Positions 1 to 10,596 of a stretch of 64,000 bases of DNA are shown here, in pieces (position 1 is the stretch's first letter; the number at the start of each line of letters is the position of its first letter). Source of the stretch: Buchnera aphidicola (Ceratoglyphina bambusae) (GTDB lineage: Bacteria; Pseudomonadota; Gammaproteobacteria; Enterobacterales; Enterobacteriaceae); assembly GCF_039363085.1 (NCBI RefSeq), contig NZ_CP134982.1:124001-188000 (forward strand), read 5' to 3'. Under the pieces are notes generated by a model, which had not been told where the DNA came from, searched no databases, and saw nothing but the letters and a program-made list of their open reading frames with translations. A program made the position numbers and the translations under genes.

Positions 1-1
1 T

Positions 2-1657
2 GTTATATGGATTAAAAAAGAAATTTTAATAGATGTTTTACTATTTTTAAAAAATATAAAAAAACCATATATTTTTTTATATGATCTTCATGGTATAGAT
101 GAAAGAACAAGAATATATAAAGATGAATTACCTAAAGCAGATTTTTCTGTATTTTATTATATAATATCTATAGAAAGAAACAAAGATATAATGTTAAAAG
201 TGCCATTAAAAAATGATGATTTAACAATAAATAGTATAACTAAATTATTTAAAAATTCTAATTGGTACGAATGTGAAACTTGGGAAATGTTTGGAATAAA
301 ATTTTTAGGTCACCCATTTTTAAGAAGAATAATAATGCCTAGAAATTGGAAAGGTTATCCATTAAGAAAAGATTATTTAGCTAGAGCAACAGAAAGAGAA
401 GAATATAATTTAAGCAAAGAAATTGAAAATATAGAAATGGAATCATTGAAGTTTAATCCAAAACATTGGGGAATGATTGATGAAAAAAATTCTGATTTTA
501 TGTTTTTAAATTTAGGGCCAAATCATCCTTCTGTACATGGAGTCTTTAGAATAATATTAAAATTAAGAGGAGAAATAATTGTAGATTGTCTTCCTGATAT
601 AGGATTTCATCATAGAGGAGCAGAAAAAATGGCTGAAAGGCAAACTTGGCATAATTATATTCCATATACTGATAGAATAGAATATTTAGGTGGTTGTGTT
701 AATGAAATGCCTTATATATTGTCTTTAGAAAAATTAGCTAATATAATAGTTTCTGATAGAATTAAAGTTATAAGAGTAATGTTGTCTGAATTATTTAGAA
801 TAAATAGTCATTTATTATATATAGCTACATTTATTCAGGATGTTGGAGCTATGACTCCAATATTTTTAATTTTTACAGACCGTCAAAAAATATATGATAT
901 AATAGAAGCTATAACTGGTTTTAGAATGCATCCAGCATGGTTTAGAATAGGAGGTGTGTCTCATGATTTACCTATAGGGTGGAACAAATTATTAAAAAAT
1001 TTTTTAGAATGGATACCTAAAAGATTAAATTTATATTATAAAACTGCTTTAAAGAATAGTATATTAATAAATAGATCTAAAAATGTTGCTTGTTATGATA
1101 AAAATCAGGCATTGTCTTGGGGTATAACAGGAGCGGGGCTAAGAGCTACAGGAATAAATTTTGACGTTAGAAAATCCAGACCGTATTCTGGTTATGAAAA
1201 TTTTGATTTTAAAATACCATTAGGATACGAAAATAGTGATTGTTATACTAGAGTTATGCTTAAATTTGAAGAAATTTTTCAAAGTATAATTATTTTGCAG
1301 CAATGTATGGACAATATGCCAGAAGGGCCTTTTAAAGTAGATCATCCTTTAACTACTCCCCCTCCTAAAGAATTAGTATTTAATGATATTGAAAACATGA
1401 TATCTCATTTTTTGCAAGTTTCATGGGGGCCTATTATGCCATGTGATGAATCTTTTCAAATGATAGAAGGGACTAAAGGAATAAATAGTTATTATGTAAT
1501 AAGTGATAAAGGAAATATGAGTTATCGTACTAGAATTAGAACTCCTAGTTTTGCACATTTGCAACAAATTCCATCAGTTATAAATGGATATACTATTTCA
1601 GATTTAATTGCATATTTAGGTAGTATAGATTTTGTTATGTCAGATGTAGATAGATAA
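2..1657 (+). CDS. nuoCD: NADH-quinone oxidoreductase subunit C/D (fused), 5' end cut by window
   Basis: Peripheral-arm subunit of respiratory complex I that carries the quinone-binding site at the membrane junction. The frame is open from base 2, and the first codons already read as NuoC ([23 protein letters not shown]), so the ATG at 191 is internal and the true start lies upstream of the window. About 551 residues are visible against about 600 in E. coli. The NuoC part ends near the GYPLRKDY motif. NuoD follows with GPNHPSVHG, the [12 protein letters not shown] stretch and [10 protein letters not shown]. The C and D parts are fused, as in Enterobacterales. It is followed after 27 bases by nuoE in the same operon. 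Product identity is certain; only the N-terminus is missing. Confidence 0.97.
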   Translation, partial: VIWIKKEILIDVLLFLKNIKKPYIFLYDLHGIDERTRIYKDELPKADFSVFYYIISIERNKDIMLKVPLKNDDLTINSITKLFKNSNWYECETWEMFGIKFLGHPFLRRIIMPRNWKGYPLRKDYLARATEREEYNLSKEIENIEMESLKFNPKHWGMIDEKNSDFMFLNLGPNHPSVHGVFRIILKLRGEIIVDCLPDIGFHHRGAEKMAERQTWHNYIPYTDRIEYLGGCVNEMPYILSLEKLANIIVSDRIKVIRVMLSELFRINSHLLYIATFIQDVGAMTPIFLIFTDRQKIYDIIEAITGFRMHPAWFRIGGVSHDLPIGWNKLLKNFLEWIPKRLNLYYKTALKNSILINRSKNVACYDKNQALSWGITGAGLRATGINFDVRKSRPYSGYENFDFKIPLGYENSDCYTRVMLKFEEIFQSIIILQQCMDNMPEGPFKVDHPLTTPPPKELVFNDIENMISHFLQVSWGPIMPCDESFQMIEGTKGINSYYVISDKGNMSYRTRIRTPSFAHLQQIPSVINGYTISDLIAYLGSIDFVMSDVDR

Positions 1658-1684
1658 CATTAAAATATTTAAAATGAAATTTAT

Positions 1685-2161
1685 ATGAAAAATAAAAAAT
1701 TAAGTGTAAAAGAAAAAAAATTTATTTTGAAAGAAATAAAGAAATATAATAACTCTGATGCAGCTATTATAGAATCTTTAAAATTTGTTCAAAGAAGATT
1801 AAATTGGATATCATCAGATATAATGTTAGAAATTTCTAAAATTCTTTTAGTTCCAGTTTCTAAAATAGAAAGTATTGCAACTTTTTATAGTCAAATTTTT
1901 AGAAGACCAGTAGGAAAAAATATTATAAGATATTGTGATGGTGTAGTATGTTATATAAATGGTTATAAGAATATAGAAAAATCTTTATCTAATTATTTAA
2001 ATATATGTCCTGGTCAAACAACAAAAAATAATAAATTTACTTTATTGCCAGTGTGTTGTTTAGGAAATTGTGATAAAAGCCCCACTATGATGATAAATGA
2101 AAATTTGTTTTCCAATATTAATACAAAATCCGCAATATCTATATTAGAGAATTTTAAATGA
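1685..2161 (+). CDS. nuoE: NADH-quinone oxidoreductase subunit E
   Basis: Complex I NADH-dehydrogenase module subunit of 158 residues (166 in E. coli), a thioredoxin-like fold holding the N1a [2Fe-2S] cluster. The four ligands are visible as C-x4-C in YCDGVVC and C-x3-C in CCLGNC. The ATFYSQIF motif typical of the family is intact. Its last codons overlap the start of nuoF (ATGA at 2158), which points to translational coupling. The ATG start sits behind an AAATGAAATTT stretch without a clear Shine-Dalgarno sequence, but it matches the family N-terminus. Confidence 0.97.
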   Translation: MKNKKLSVKEKKFILKEIKKYNNSDAAIIESLKFVQRRLNWISSDIMLEISKILLVPVSKIESIATFYSQIFRRPVGKNIIRYCDGVVCYINGYKNIEKSLSNYLNICPGQTTKNNKFTLLPVCCLGNCDKSPTMMINENLFSNINTKSAISILENFK

Positions 2162-3498
2162 AAAAAAAATTTTATAATAATGAAGAAACTCATCCTTTAA
2201 CTTGGAGAATACAAAATAGAAAAAATACTATTTTTATAAAAGAATATGAAAAAAAGAGAGGTTATTTAGCATTAAAATATGCATTAAAAAATATGTCTCC
2301 ATTAGAAGTTATTAATGAAGTTAAAAAGTCCAAGCTTAAAGGCAGGGGAGGGGCTGGTTTTTTTACTGGAATTAAGTGGAGTTTAATGCCTAAAAATTAT
2401 AATTCTAATAAAAGTAGATATTTACTTTGTAACGCTGATGAAATGGAGCCTGGAACTTATAAAGATAGATTTTTAATGGAAACATTACCTCATTTGCTTT
2501 TAGAAGGAATTATATTAAGTTCTTATGCTATAGAATCTTCTTGCAGCTATATATTTTTAAGAGATGAATATTTTTTAGCAAAAATTTTATTAGAAAAATC
2601 TATATTAGAAGCAAAAAATAATGGCTACATAGGTAAAAACATATTAAATAGTGGATTTGATTTAGAAATTTTTATACATTCAGGAGCAGGGAGATATATA
2701 TGTGGAGAAGAAACAGCATTAATAAATTCTTTAGAAGGTAAAAGACCTAATCCAAGGAGTAAACCTCCATTTCCTTCAGAGAAGGGATTATGGAACAAAC
2801 CTACTTGTGTTAATAATGTAGAAACTTTATCTAATATTCCAGCAATAATTTTAAATGGATCATATTGGTATAATAATATTTCTAATAATTCTGATACAGG
2901 GACAAAATTAATGGGATTTTCTGGAAAAGTTAACAATCCTGGATTATGGGAAGTTCCGTTTGGAATTACCGCTAGAGAAATATTAGAAGATTATGCTAAA
3001 GGTATGAAAAAAGGATATCAGTTAAAAGCTTGGCTTCCAGGAGGTTCAGGAACTGGTTTATTAACTGAATTTCATTTAGATACTCCAATGGATTTTAAAC
3101 ATATTAGTTTATTAGGAAGTAGATTAGGTACTGCTATTTCTATAGCTATAGATAACACTATAAATATAGTATCTTTATTACTTAATATAGAAATTTTTTT
3201 TTCTAGAGAATCTTGCGGGTGGTGCACTCCTTGCAGAGAAGGTCTTCCTTGGTTAGTAAAAATTTTGCAAGATATAGTTAATAAAAAAGGTAAAATAGGA
3301 GATATTGAGTTATTAGAAGATATATGTAGAAATTTAGATATTGGAAAAACTTTTTGCGCTTTTGCTCCTGGTGCTATTAGTCCATTACATAGTTCTATAA
3401 AATATTTTAGAAAAGAATTTGAATCTGGAATTGATTTGTCTTCTTCTTTAGATGATAAGAAAATAAGTGGTATTCAAAAAAATAATTTTAATAGTTAA
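2158..3498 (+). CDS. nuoF: NADH-quinone oxidoreductase subunit F (NADH/FMN-binding)
   Basis: Catalytic subunit that oxidises NADH through FMN and passes electrons to the N3 [4Fe-4S] cluster. Its 446 residues match the 445 of E. coli. The glycine-rich GRGGAGF loop (about residues 62-68) that binds FMN/NADH is present. The cluster ligands appear as SCGWCTPC near residues 352-358, with a fourth Cys near 398 (KTFCAFAPG). It overlaps nuoE by four bases and is followed after 68 bases by nuoG. Confidence 0.98.
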   Translation: MKKKFYNNEETHPLTWRIQNRKNTIFIKEYEKKRGYLALKYALKNMSPLEVINEVKKSKLKGRGGAGFFTGIKWSLMPKNYNSNKSRYLLCNADEMEPGTYKDRFLMETLPHLLLEGIILSSYAIESSCSYIFLRDEYFLAKILLEKSILEAKNNGYIGKNILNSGFDLEIFIHSGAGRYICGEETALINSLEGKRPNPRSKPPFPSEKGLWNKPTCVNNVETLSNIPAIILNGSYWYNNISNNSDTGTKLMGFSGKVNNPGLWEVPFGITAREILEDYAKGMKKGYQLKAWLPGGSGTGLLTEFHLDTPMDFKHISLLGSRLGTAISIAIDNTINIVSLLLNIEIFFSRESCGWCTPCREGLPWLVKILQDIVNKKGKIGDIELLEDICRNLDIGKTFCAFAPGAISPLHSSIKYFRKEFESGIDLSSSLDDKKISGIQKNNFNS

Positions 3499-3566
3499 TA
3501 AATTATTTTTAACATATTTTTATAAATTAAGTTATTTTTTAATATTTTGTTTTGGAATCAAACATT

Positions 3567-6299
3567 ATGCAAACAATGTTAGTAGATAATAAAAAATATA
3601 AAATAGATGTGTCAAAAAATCTTTTACATAATTGTTTATTAAATAATATTAATATTCCATATTTTTGTTGGCACCCTTCATTAGGAAGTGCAGGATCATG
3701 CAGGCAATGTGCTGTTAAATATGATATATTAGATGTGAACGGGTCTATTCAAAGTAAAATAGTTATGTCGTGTATGACAGAAGTTAAAAATGGAATGATT
3801 ATTTATGTTAATGATAGTGAAGCATATAATTTTAGGAAAAGTATTATAGAATTTTTAATGTTAAATCATCCACATGATTGCCCGGTATGTTCAGAGGGTG
3901 GAAATTGTCATTTACAAGATATGACTGTAATTTCTGAACATAATAAAAGGAGATATAGATATAATAAAAGAACATATAAAAATCAATATTTAGGAAAATT
4001 TATTTCTCATGAAATGAATAGATGTATTTCATGTTATAGATGTGTGAGATTTTATAAAGATTATGCAGGTGGTAAAGATTTTGACGTATATGGATTATCA
4101 AATAATATTTATTTTGGAAGATCAGAAGATGGGGATTTAGAGAATGAACATTCAGGTAATTTAATAGAAATTTGCCCTACTGGAGTTTTTACTGATAAAT
4201 TACATAACAAAAATTATAGTAGAAAATGGGATATGCAATACGCCCCTAGTGTATGTAATTTTTGTAGTGTAGGTTGTAATATTATAGCAGGAGAAAGATT
4301 TGGAAATTTAAATAAAATAGAAAATAGATATAATAAAGATGTAAATGAATATTTTATATGTGATTTGGGTAGGTTTGGATATAATTTTGTTAATTTAAAA
4401 AAAAATCCTTCTAATCCATTTTTTATAGAAAAAAATAAATTTTTTAAATTAAAGAAAAAAAAAGCTATAAATTTTGCAAAAAATATTTTAATAAAATCTA
4501 ATAAAATACTAGGGATTGGATCATCTAGATCTAGTATAGAAAACAACTTTTCTTTATTAAATTTTGTTGGTAAAAAAAATTTTTCAAACGGTATGCTTAA
4601 AGATGAAAATAAATGTGTAAATAAAATTACAAATTTTTTAAAAAATAATTATGTATATACTCCTACTTTAAAAGAAATAGAAAATTATGATTTTATATTA
4701 ATTGTTGGTCAAGATATTACAATTACTGCGCCAAGAATGTCTTTGTCTGTAAGACAATCTGTTAATAATCAAATTAAAAATAATATTTTTAGTTTTAAAA
4801 AAAATTGTAATGTTTGTAAAATTTCTGAAGAAAATAAAATATTTAATAACAAAAATAATAGTTCTTTATTTATATTAAGTAATAACAAAACTAAATTAGA
4901 AGACATTTCTAATATAAATTATTATAGTGATTCTGAGGACAAAGCTAGATTTTTATATTTTTTAGAAAAATATGTAAATAAAGAAATATTTAAAAAATGT
5001 TCTTTTTATGAGCTTATTAAAGATAAAGTTTATTACATTTATAATGCGTTATTAAAATCTAAAAAACCTCTTTTTATATTTAGTTGTTGTGATAATGATT
5101 ATAATTTATTAAAATCTTATATTAATTTAATAATTTCTTTTAGAAAGATTAATAGTTTATTAGGAAATGTTTTTTTAACTAATAATTCTAATAGTATCGG
5201 AGTTTCTGCTATGAGTAATATTTCTTTAGATGAAATATTAAATATAGCTTATATGGAAAAAAAAGTTTCTATAATTTTATTAGAAATAGATTTATATAGA
5301 TTTATATCTGAAAAAATTATAAATAAAATTTTAAAAAATAAAAACAAAATAATAGTTTTAGATCATTTGTATACTAAAAGTATGAAAAATTTTAATTTAT
5401 CATTTCCTACAAAAAGTTTTTTTGAAAGTACTGGAACTATATTAAATTATGAAGCAAGAGCTCAAAGATTTTTTAAAGTTTTTGATAAAAAATCTTATGA
5501 CATAAAATGCAATAGAATGGAAAGTTGGAAATGGATAAAAGAAATATATTATAAAATTAATAATAAAAAATGTAAATGTAATAATTTAAAAAATATTTTA
5601 AACTTATGTATTAAAAAATTTCCAATTTTAAAAAAAATAAAATATGCTTCTAAAAATTCTGATTTTAGAATATCTGGGCAAAAAATACCTAGATCTCCAA
5701 ATAGATATAGTGGAAGAACTTTATTACGTTATAATAAAGAAAATTTTAAAAAAAATCTTATATATGATTCAGAAACTATGTTTTCTTTTTCTATGGAAGG
5801 ATCTAATAATTTTAATAACAAAATTAGTCATATACCTTTTATATGGAACCCTGGAATAAATTCTTCTCAAGCTTGGAATAATATTGCTGATAGTCATGTT
5901 TTAAAAGAAAATATTTCTTCAGGAATAAAAATTTTTGAATCAGTAAAAAATAAAAAAATTAATTATAATAAAATATCTTTTTCAAAAAATTATAAAGAAC
6001 ATAAATTAATAATTACAAAACATAATTTTTTATTTGAACTTGAAGAAATGTCTCAATTTTCCTTTAAAAAAAATGAAAAAATAAAATATATAAATGGTTT
6101 TATAAACGATAGATATGCAAACTTTTTAAATATAAAAATTAAAGATATATTAGAATTTAATTGTGAAGGTAAAAAATTTAAAATAAAAATATTTTTTTCT
6201 AAATTTTTAAAAACAGGATATATTTCTTTACCTGTTGGATCTTTTAATGTGCCTGTTTTTTTAAATAATTATAAAATTAAAAAATTTAAAATAATATAA
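3567..6299 (+). CDS. nuoG: NADH-quinone oxidoreductase subunit G
   Basis: Largest peripheral complex I subunit, carrying several Fe-S clusters; about 910 residues against 908 in E. coli. The N-terminus has the [2Fe-2S] ligands (YFCWHPSLGSAGSCRQC), then the His/Cys and Cys-rich [4Fe-4S] region (CISCYRC), then the extra N7 ligands (CNFCSVGC with a later C). The long C-terminal molybdopterin-oxidoreductase-like domain is lysine- and asparagine-rich and poorly conserved, yet remains open. I place the start at the ATG at 3567 because MQTMLVDNKKYKI lines up with the E. coli N-terminus; an in-frame TTG at 3552 is less likely. Confidence 0.96.
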   Translation: MQTMLVDNKKYKIDVSKNLLHNCLLNNINIPYFCWHPSLGSAGSCRQCAVKYDILDVNGSIQSKIVMSCMTEVKNGMIIYVNDSEAYNFRKSIIEFLMLNHPHDCPVCSEGGNCHLQDMTVISEHNKRRYRYNKRTYKNQYLGKFISHEMNRCISCYRCVRFYKDYAGGKDFDVYGLSNNIYFGRSEDGDLENEHSGNLIEICPTGVFTDKLHNKNYSRKWDMQYAPSVCNFCSVGCNIIAGERFGNLNKIENRYNKDVNEYFICDLGRFGYNFVNLKKNPSNPFFIEKNKFFKLKKKKAINFAKNILIKSNKILGIGSSRSSIENNFSLLNFVGKKNFSNGMLKDENKCVNKITNFLKNNYVYTPTLKEIENYDFILIVGQDITITAPRMSLSVRQSVNNQIKNNIFSFKKNCNVCKISEENKIFNNKNNSSLFILSNNKTKLEDISNINYYSDSEDKARFLYFLEKYVNKEIFKKCSFYELIKDKVYYIYNALLKSKKPLFIFSCCDNDYNLLKSYINLIISFRKINSLLGNVFLTNNSNSIGVSAMSNISLDEILNIAYMEKKVSIILLEIDLYRFISEKIINKILKNKNKIIVLDHLYTKSMKNFNLSFPTKSFFESTGTILNYEARAQRFFKVFDKKSYDIKCNRMESWKWIKEIYYKINNKKCKCNNLKNILNLCIKKFPILKKIKYASKNSDFRISGQKIPRSPNRYSGRTLLRYNKENFKKNLIYDSETMFSFSMEGSNNFNNKISHIPFIWNPGINSSQAWNNIADSHVLKENISSGIKIFESVKNKKINYNKISFSKNYKEHKLIITKHNFLFELEEMSQFSFKKNEKIKYINGFINDRYANFLNIKIKDILEFNCEGKKFKIKIFFSKFLKTGYISLPVGSFNVPVFLNNYKIKKFKII

Positions 6300-6321
6300 A
6301 TTAATTAAAAAGTAAAACATT

Positions 6322-7272
6322 ATGAGTATTTTATTTAATTATGTAAAAATTTTTTTTGTTATTTTTTTAATAATGTGTTTAGGAGCTTTTCTTAGTATAT
6401 TAGAAAGAAGAATTTTAGCATTGCTTCAAAACAGACATGGGCCTAATAGAGTAGGATGGAATGGATGTTTACAAATTTTTGCTGATATGATAAAAATATT
6501 ATTTAAAGAAGATTGGATACCTCCCTTCAGCAAAAAGTTTATATTTTTTGTGTCTCCTATATTTTCATTTTGTATATCTTTATTAATGTTTTTTACAATA
6601 ACTATTTCTAATGAGTATAAAATGTTAGATTTAAATATAGGAATATTATTTTTTTTAATGTTGGTCAGTTTATCTGTTTATTCTATATTATTTGCTGGAA
6701 TTTCTAGTAATAATAAATATTCTTTGTTAGGATCGATTAGATCTATTGCTCAAACTTTGAGTTATGAAATTTTTTTAGGAATTTCTATTATGTCAATAGT
6801 GATAAAATCTAATTCTTGTAATGTTAATGATATAATAATAGATCAAAAACATTTGTGGAATGTAATTCCTCAATTTATAAACTTTTGTATTTTTTTTATT
6901 GCAAGTTTAGCTGTTTGTCATAGACATCCTTTTGATCAGCCTGAATCAGAACAAGAACTTGCAGATGGATATCATATAGAATATTCTGGAATGAAATTTG
7001 GTATTTTTTTTATTTCTGAATATATATCAATTTTTTCTATTTCTGCGTTTATTACATGCATATTTTTTGGTGGATATTTAGGAATAGATTCATATCCTAT
7101 TTTTTGTTTTCTTATAAAAACTTTTTTGTTAATTTTTTTGTTTATTTTAGTAAGAGCTTCTTTGCCTAGACCTAGATATGATCAAGTCGTTTCTTTTGGA
7201 TGGAAATTTTGTTTTCCTGTTTCATTATTAAATTTATTTGGTACTGCATTTTTTAATTTAATTTTATATTAA
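6322..7272 (+). CDS. nuoH: NADH-quinone oxidoreductase subunit H
   Basis: Membrane subunit that, with NuoD and NuoB, forms the quinone chamber of complex I. It has 316 residues (325 in E. coli) and about eight hydrophobic segments. Conserved family stretches include [47 protein letters not shown] and [11 protein letters not shown]. It starts 22 bases after nuoG and is followed after 11 bases by nuoI, so it is cotranscribed. Nothing appears broken. Confidence 0.98.
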   Translation: MSILFNYVKIFFVIFLIMCLGAFLSILERRILALLQNRHGPNRVGWNGCLQIFADMIKILFKEDWIPPFSKKFIFFVSPIFSFCISLLMFFTITISNEYKMLDLNIGILFFLMLVSLSVYSILFAGISSNNKYSLLGSIRSIAQTLSYEIFLGISIMSIVIKSNSCNVNDIIIDQKHLWNVIPQFINFCIFFIASLAVCHRHPFDQPESEQELADGYHIEYSGMKFGIFFISEYISIFSISAFITCIFFGGYLGIDSYPIFCFLIKTFLLIFLFILVRASLPRPRYDQVVSFGWKFCFPVSLLNLFGTAFFNLILY

Positions 7273-7283
7273 AAGGATAATTT

Positions 7284-7829
7284 ATGCATTTTTTAAAGTT
7301 TTTTTTTGTTGCACTAATTTCACAACTTAGAAGTATTTTTTTTGTTATATTAAATATCTTTTCAAAAAGAGAAACAAAACTATATCCTGAAGAAAAAGTT
7401 GATTTATCTTCTAGATATAGAGGAAGAATTATTTTGACTTCAGATAAAAAAGGAAATGAAAGATGTGTAGCTTGTAATTTGTGCGCATCTGTATGTCCTT
7501 CTAGTTGTATAGTTTTAAAACAAGCTAAAACTAAGGATAATAGATATTTTCCAAAGTTTTTTAAAATAGATTTCTCTAGATGTATATTTTGTGGTTTGTG
7601 TGAAGAAGCATGCCCTACAGCTGCAATTCAGTTAATACCAGATTTTGAATTATCTGATTATAAAAAAGAAGATTTAATATATGAAAAAGAAGATTTGTTA
7701 ATATCTGGAACTGGAAAGTATCCAGATTATGATTTTTATTCAGTTTCTGGAATAAAAGCTAATAGTAATAATTTTAATAAAAATAAAAAAATTATTGATT
7801 GTGTTGATACTAAAAAAATATTACCTTAA
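7284..7829 (+). CDS. nuoI: NADH-quinone oxidoreductase subunit I
   Basis: Ferredoxin-like subunit with the N6a and N6b [4Fe-4S] clusters that link NuoG to the terminal N2 cluster. It has 181 residues (180 in E. coli). Two classical eight-Cys ferredoxin motifs are visible: [15 protein letters not shown] and [15 protein letters not shown]. The N-terminal hydrophobic helix ([10 protein letters not shown]) docks it to the membrane arm. A good AAAGGATAATTT ribosome site precedes the ATG. Confidence 0.98.
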   Translation: MHFLKFFFVALISQLRSIFFVILNIFSKRETKLYPEEKVDLSSRYRGRIILTSDKKGNERCVACNLCASVCPSSCIVLKQAKTKDNRYFPKFFKIDFSRCIFCGLCEEACPTAAIQLIPDFELSDYKKEDLIYEKEDLLISGTGKYPDYDFYSVSGIKANSNNFNKNKKIIDCVDTKKILP

Positions 7830-7844
7830 TAATTAGGAAAATTT

Positions 7845-8342
7845 ATGGAACTAACGTTTTATTTATCAAGTTTTATTTCTTTAATTTCTATTTTTTTTAT
7901 AATTATAGGAAATAGTTTATTTTTTTCAATATTGTTTTTAATAATATCTTTTTTATCTACATCTAGTATATTTTTCTTATTAGGTTCATATTTAATTGGT
8001 TCTTTTCAAGTTATTATATATTCTGGTGCTATTTTGTTATTATTTGTTTTTGTTATTATGATGACTAATTATAAAAATAGGTCTTTTTTTATAAACTTTA
8101 GTTTAAAAAAAATATTAAGTTTATTTATGTACATATTTTTATGTGCATTTTTTTTAATAGAAATTGTATATACAGCATTATTTTGTTTTAACAATAAAAG
8201 TGTAAACATTATAATTTTTACTAAAGATGTAGGTAAAGTATTGTTTTCTAATTACTTTTTTGTAATAGAATTATCCTCTATGTTATTACTAATATCTTTA
8301 ATTTTATCATTTTATTTAAATAAGAATTATAAAGATTTATAG
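7845..8342 (+). CDS. nuoJ: NADH-quinone oxidoreductase subunit J
   Basis: Small membrane subunit of complex I, 165 residues (184 in E. coli), with about five hydrophobic helices. The family signature lies in the third helix region (SFQVIIYSGAILLLFVFVIMM), including the YSGAI stretch with the pi-bulge helix. The C-terminus is somewhat shorter than in E. coli. It lies between nuoI (15-base gap) and nuoK (30-base gap). Confidence 0.96.
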   Translation: MELTFYLSSFISLISIFFIIIGNSLFFSILFLIISFLSTSSIFFLLGSYLIGSFQVIIYSGAILLLFVFVIMMTNYKNRSFFINFSLKKILSLFMYIFLCAFFLIEIVYTALFCFNNKSVNIIIFTKDVGKVLFSNYFFVIELSSMLLLISLILSFYLNKNYKDL

Positions 8343-8372
8343 ATATTCTTATTTTTTATTTAAGGTTTAACA

Positions 8373-8672
8373 ATGTCTATACTTAATTGTTTTATATTTT
8401 GTGTAATTATGTTTTTATTAGGAGTTTTAATTTTTATTCTTAAGAAAAATCTTTTTTTTATGTTAATAGGAATAGAAATTATGACAAATGCATGTTTACT
8501 TCTTTTTGTTATATCTAGTAATTTTTGGAATAGTTCTGATGGAAACGTAATGTATATATTTATAATTACTACTTCTGCAGCAGAAGTTTGTGTAAGTTTA
8601 TCCTTTCTATTTAAGTTTTATAAAATTAACAATACATTAAATATAGATTCATTGAGTGAGTTAAAAAAATGA
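8373..8672 (+). CDS. nuoK: NADH-quinone oxidoreductase subunit K
   Basis: Three-helix membrane subunit of complex I, 99 residues (100 in E. coli). The conserved membrane glutamates of the proton path are visible in GIEIMTNACLLLF and in the TSAAEVCVSL segment. Its stop codon overlaps the ATG of nuoL (ATGA at 8669-8672), the usual coupling of these two genes. A TTTAAGGTTTAAC ribosome site precedes it. Confidence 0.97.
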   Translation: MSILNCFIFCVIMFLLGVLIFILKKNLFFMLIGIEIMTNACLLLFVISSNFWNSSDGNVMYIFIITTSAAEVCVSLSFLFKFYKINNTLNIDSLSELKK

Positions 8673-10507
8673 GCATTATTCTTTTAACAATTTTATCTCC
8701 TATGTTAGGATTTTTTGCATTAATTTTTTTTAAAAAAATTTTAAATAAAAAATTTTTATTTTTTATTGGTTTAATTACGTTGTTTATATCTTTTTGTTCT
8801 AGCATTTTTAGTTTATATCTTATAAATATATTAAAAGAAAAATGTTTTATTTTTAATATATATAATTTAGTAGATATAAATGATTTTAAATTTAATATAA
8901 GTTTTTTATTAGATGAATTGTCTTTATCAATGTTATTAATTATAACTGGAATTGGTTTATTAGTTTATTTTTTTTCTTATTGGAATATGTTTTTTGAAAA
9001 TGAAATAATAAAATTTTTTGCATATATAAATTTATTTATATCTAGTATGTCTATTTTAGTTTTGTCAGATAATTTTTTATTAATTTACCTTGGATGGGAA
9101 AGCGTAGGAATTTGTTCATATTTATTAGTAAGTTTTTATTATAAAGATTTTAAAAATATACTTTTTTCTATGAAATCTTTTTTAATTTCTAAGTTAAGTG
9201 ATATATTTTTTTTAATATCTATATTTTTTATATATTATATTTTTCATACTTTTAATATAGTTGATATATCAAATTTTTTACATGATAATAATAATTTTAA
9301 AAACTTATATTTAGTTAAATTTGTTTGTTTATTTTTATTTTTAGCATCAATATCTAAATCAGCTCAATTTCCATTTCATACATGGTTGCCATATGCTATG
9401 GTTGGGCCTACTCCAGCTTCTGCTTTGATACATTCTGCTACTATGGTAACATCCGGTGTATATTTAATTTCTAGAATTAAAGATATTTTTTTATTTAATG
9501 ATTATATATTTAATTTAATATCTATATTTAGTTTATTTTCAATAGTATTAGGAAGTGTTTCAGCTATGTTTCATAGGGATATTAAAAAAATTTTAGCATA
9601 TTCTACAATTAGTCAAATAGGATATATGTTTTTATCTATAGGAATAAAATCTTGGAATTTTGCTATTTCATTTTTAATATCTCATGCAATTTTTAAAACT
9701 TTATTGTTCCTTTCAGCTTCATCTATAATATTTTGCAATAAAAATGAAAAAGACATATTTAAAATGACTTTTTCTAATAAAAAAAGTCAAATAGTTTATT
9801 TTTCTTTTTTAATTGGTTTAATGTCTTTAATGTCTTTTCCTATAATAACTCTAGGTTTTTATAGTAAGGGAGAAATATTATTTAAAATATTTGAGTCAAA
9901 AAACTATGCATTATTTTATATAGCTTTATTTGGTGCTATTTTTACTATATTTTATACTGCTAGACTGATGTTAAATATTTTATTTATTAAAAAAAAAGTT
10001 TTTTTATACGAATTAAATAGCAATATTTTTCATAATATTCCATTGTGCATTTTATTATTTTTGTCTACTTTTTTTGGAATATTTATAATTCCAGATTTAT
10101 CAAGTTTTTTTTCTAATTTTTTCACAATTAGTAAATATTATGTTTCTTTAGAATTTTTGTTAAGTATAATAACAATTTTTAGTTTTTTTTCATATTTTTT
10201 CATTAATGAAAAAATATTTTTTTTAAAAAAAATATTTTTGTTTAATAAAATTTATAATTTTTTAAATGAAATTTTTATAAATGATTTATATTTTAATAAA
10301 TTTTATAATTTTTTGAAAAATATTTATAAATACTTGTCTATAATATTTTATAGAGATGTTTTTAAAATTTTAATTTGTTTTATTTCATTTGTTATAATGC
10401 TTTTAAATAAAATTATTTTATTTTTACATTCTGGTTACTTGAGAAAGTATATATTAATATTTTTTTTAGTTTCCTTATTAGTTTTTAGTAGTATAATTTT
10501 TATATAA
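8669..10507 (+). CDS. nuoL: NADH-quinone oxidoreductase subunit L (antiporter-like)
   Basis: Distal proton-pumping subunit of complex I, 612 residues (613 in E. coli), with many hydrophobic helices and the long lateral C-terminal helix region. Signature stretches include YLGWESVGICSYLLV, SAQFPFHTWLPYAMVGPTPASALIHSATMV (residues about 225-260) and the HRDIKKILAYSTISQIGYMF segment. The start overlaps nuoK. The C-terminal third is Phe/Asn-rich and less conserved but uninterrupted. Confidence 0.98.
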   Translation: MSIILLTILSPMLGFFALIFFKKILNKKFLFFIGLITLFISFCSSIFSLYLINILKEKCFIFNIYNLVDINDFKFNISFLLDELSLSMLLIITGIGLLVYFFSYWNMFFENEIIKFFAYINLFISSMSILVLSDNFLLIYLGWESVGICSYLLVSFYYKDFKNILFSMKSFLISKLSDIFFLISIFFIYYIFHTFNIVDISNFLHDNNNFKNLYLVKFVCLFLFLASISKSAQFPFHTWLPYAMVGPTPASALIHSATMVTSGVYLISRIKDIFLFNDYIFNLISIFSLFSIVLGSVSAMFHRDIKKILAYSTISQIGYMFLSIGIKSWNFAISFLISHAIFKTLLFLSASSIIFCNKNEKDIFKMTFSNKKSQIVYFSFLIGLMSLMSFPIITLGFYSKGEILFKIFESKNYALFYIALFGAIFTIFYTARLMLNILFIKKKVFLYELNSNIFHNIPLCILLFLSTFFGIFIIPDLSSFFSNFFTISKYYVSLEFLLSIITIFSFFSYFFINEKIFFLKKIFLFNKIYNFLNEIFINDLYFNKFYNFLKNIYKYLSIIFYRDVFKILICFISFVIMLLNKIILFLHSGYLRKYILIFFLVSLLVFSSIIFI

Positions 10508-10596
10508 AAATTGTATTTTTTTTCTATTTTATTTTTTTTAAAAATTTAAAACTTTTATAAATTTTTAAAAGTTATTTTAAAAAGGTTAAATTTAAA

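Noticed and set aside
191-1657. ATG at 191 as the start of nuoCD
   Set aside because: The frame is open to base 2 and the upstream codons encode conserved NuoC sequence, so the gene is cut by the window edge.
2625-2936. 103-codon minus-strand frame inside nuoF
   Set aside because: It lies opposite a strongly conserved gene and has no family features; it is a reading shadow.
3552-3566. TTG at 3552 as the nuoG start
   Set aside because: The ATG at 3567 aligns with the E. coli N-terminus and the extra residues have no family support.
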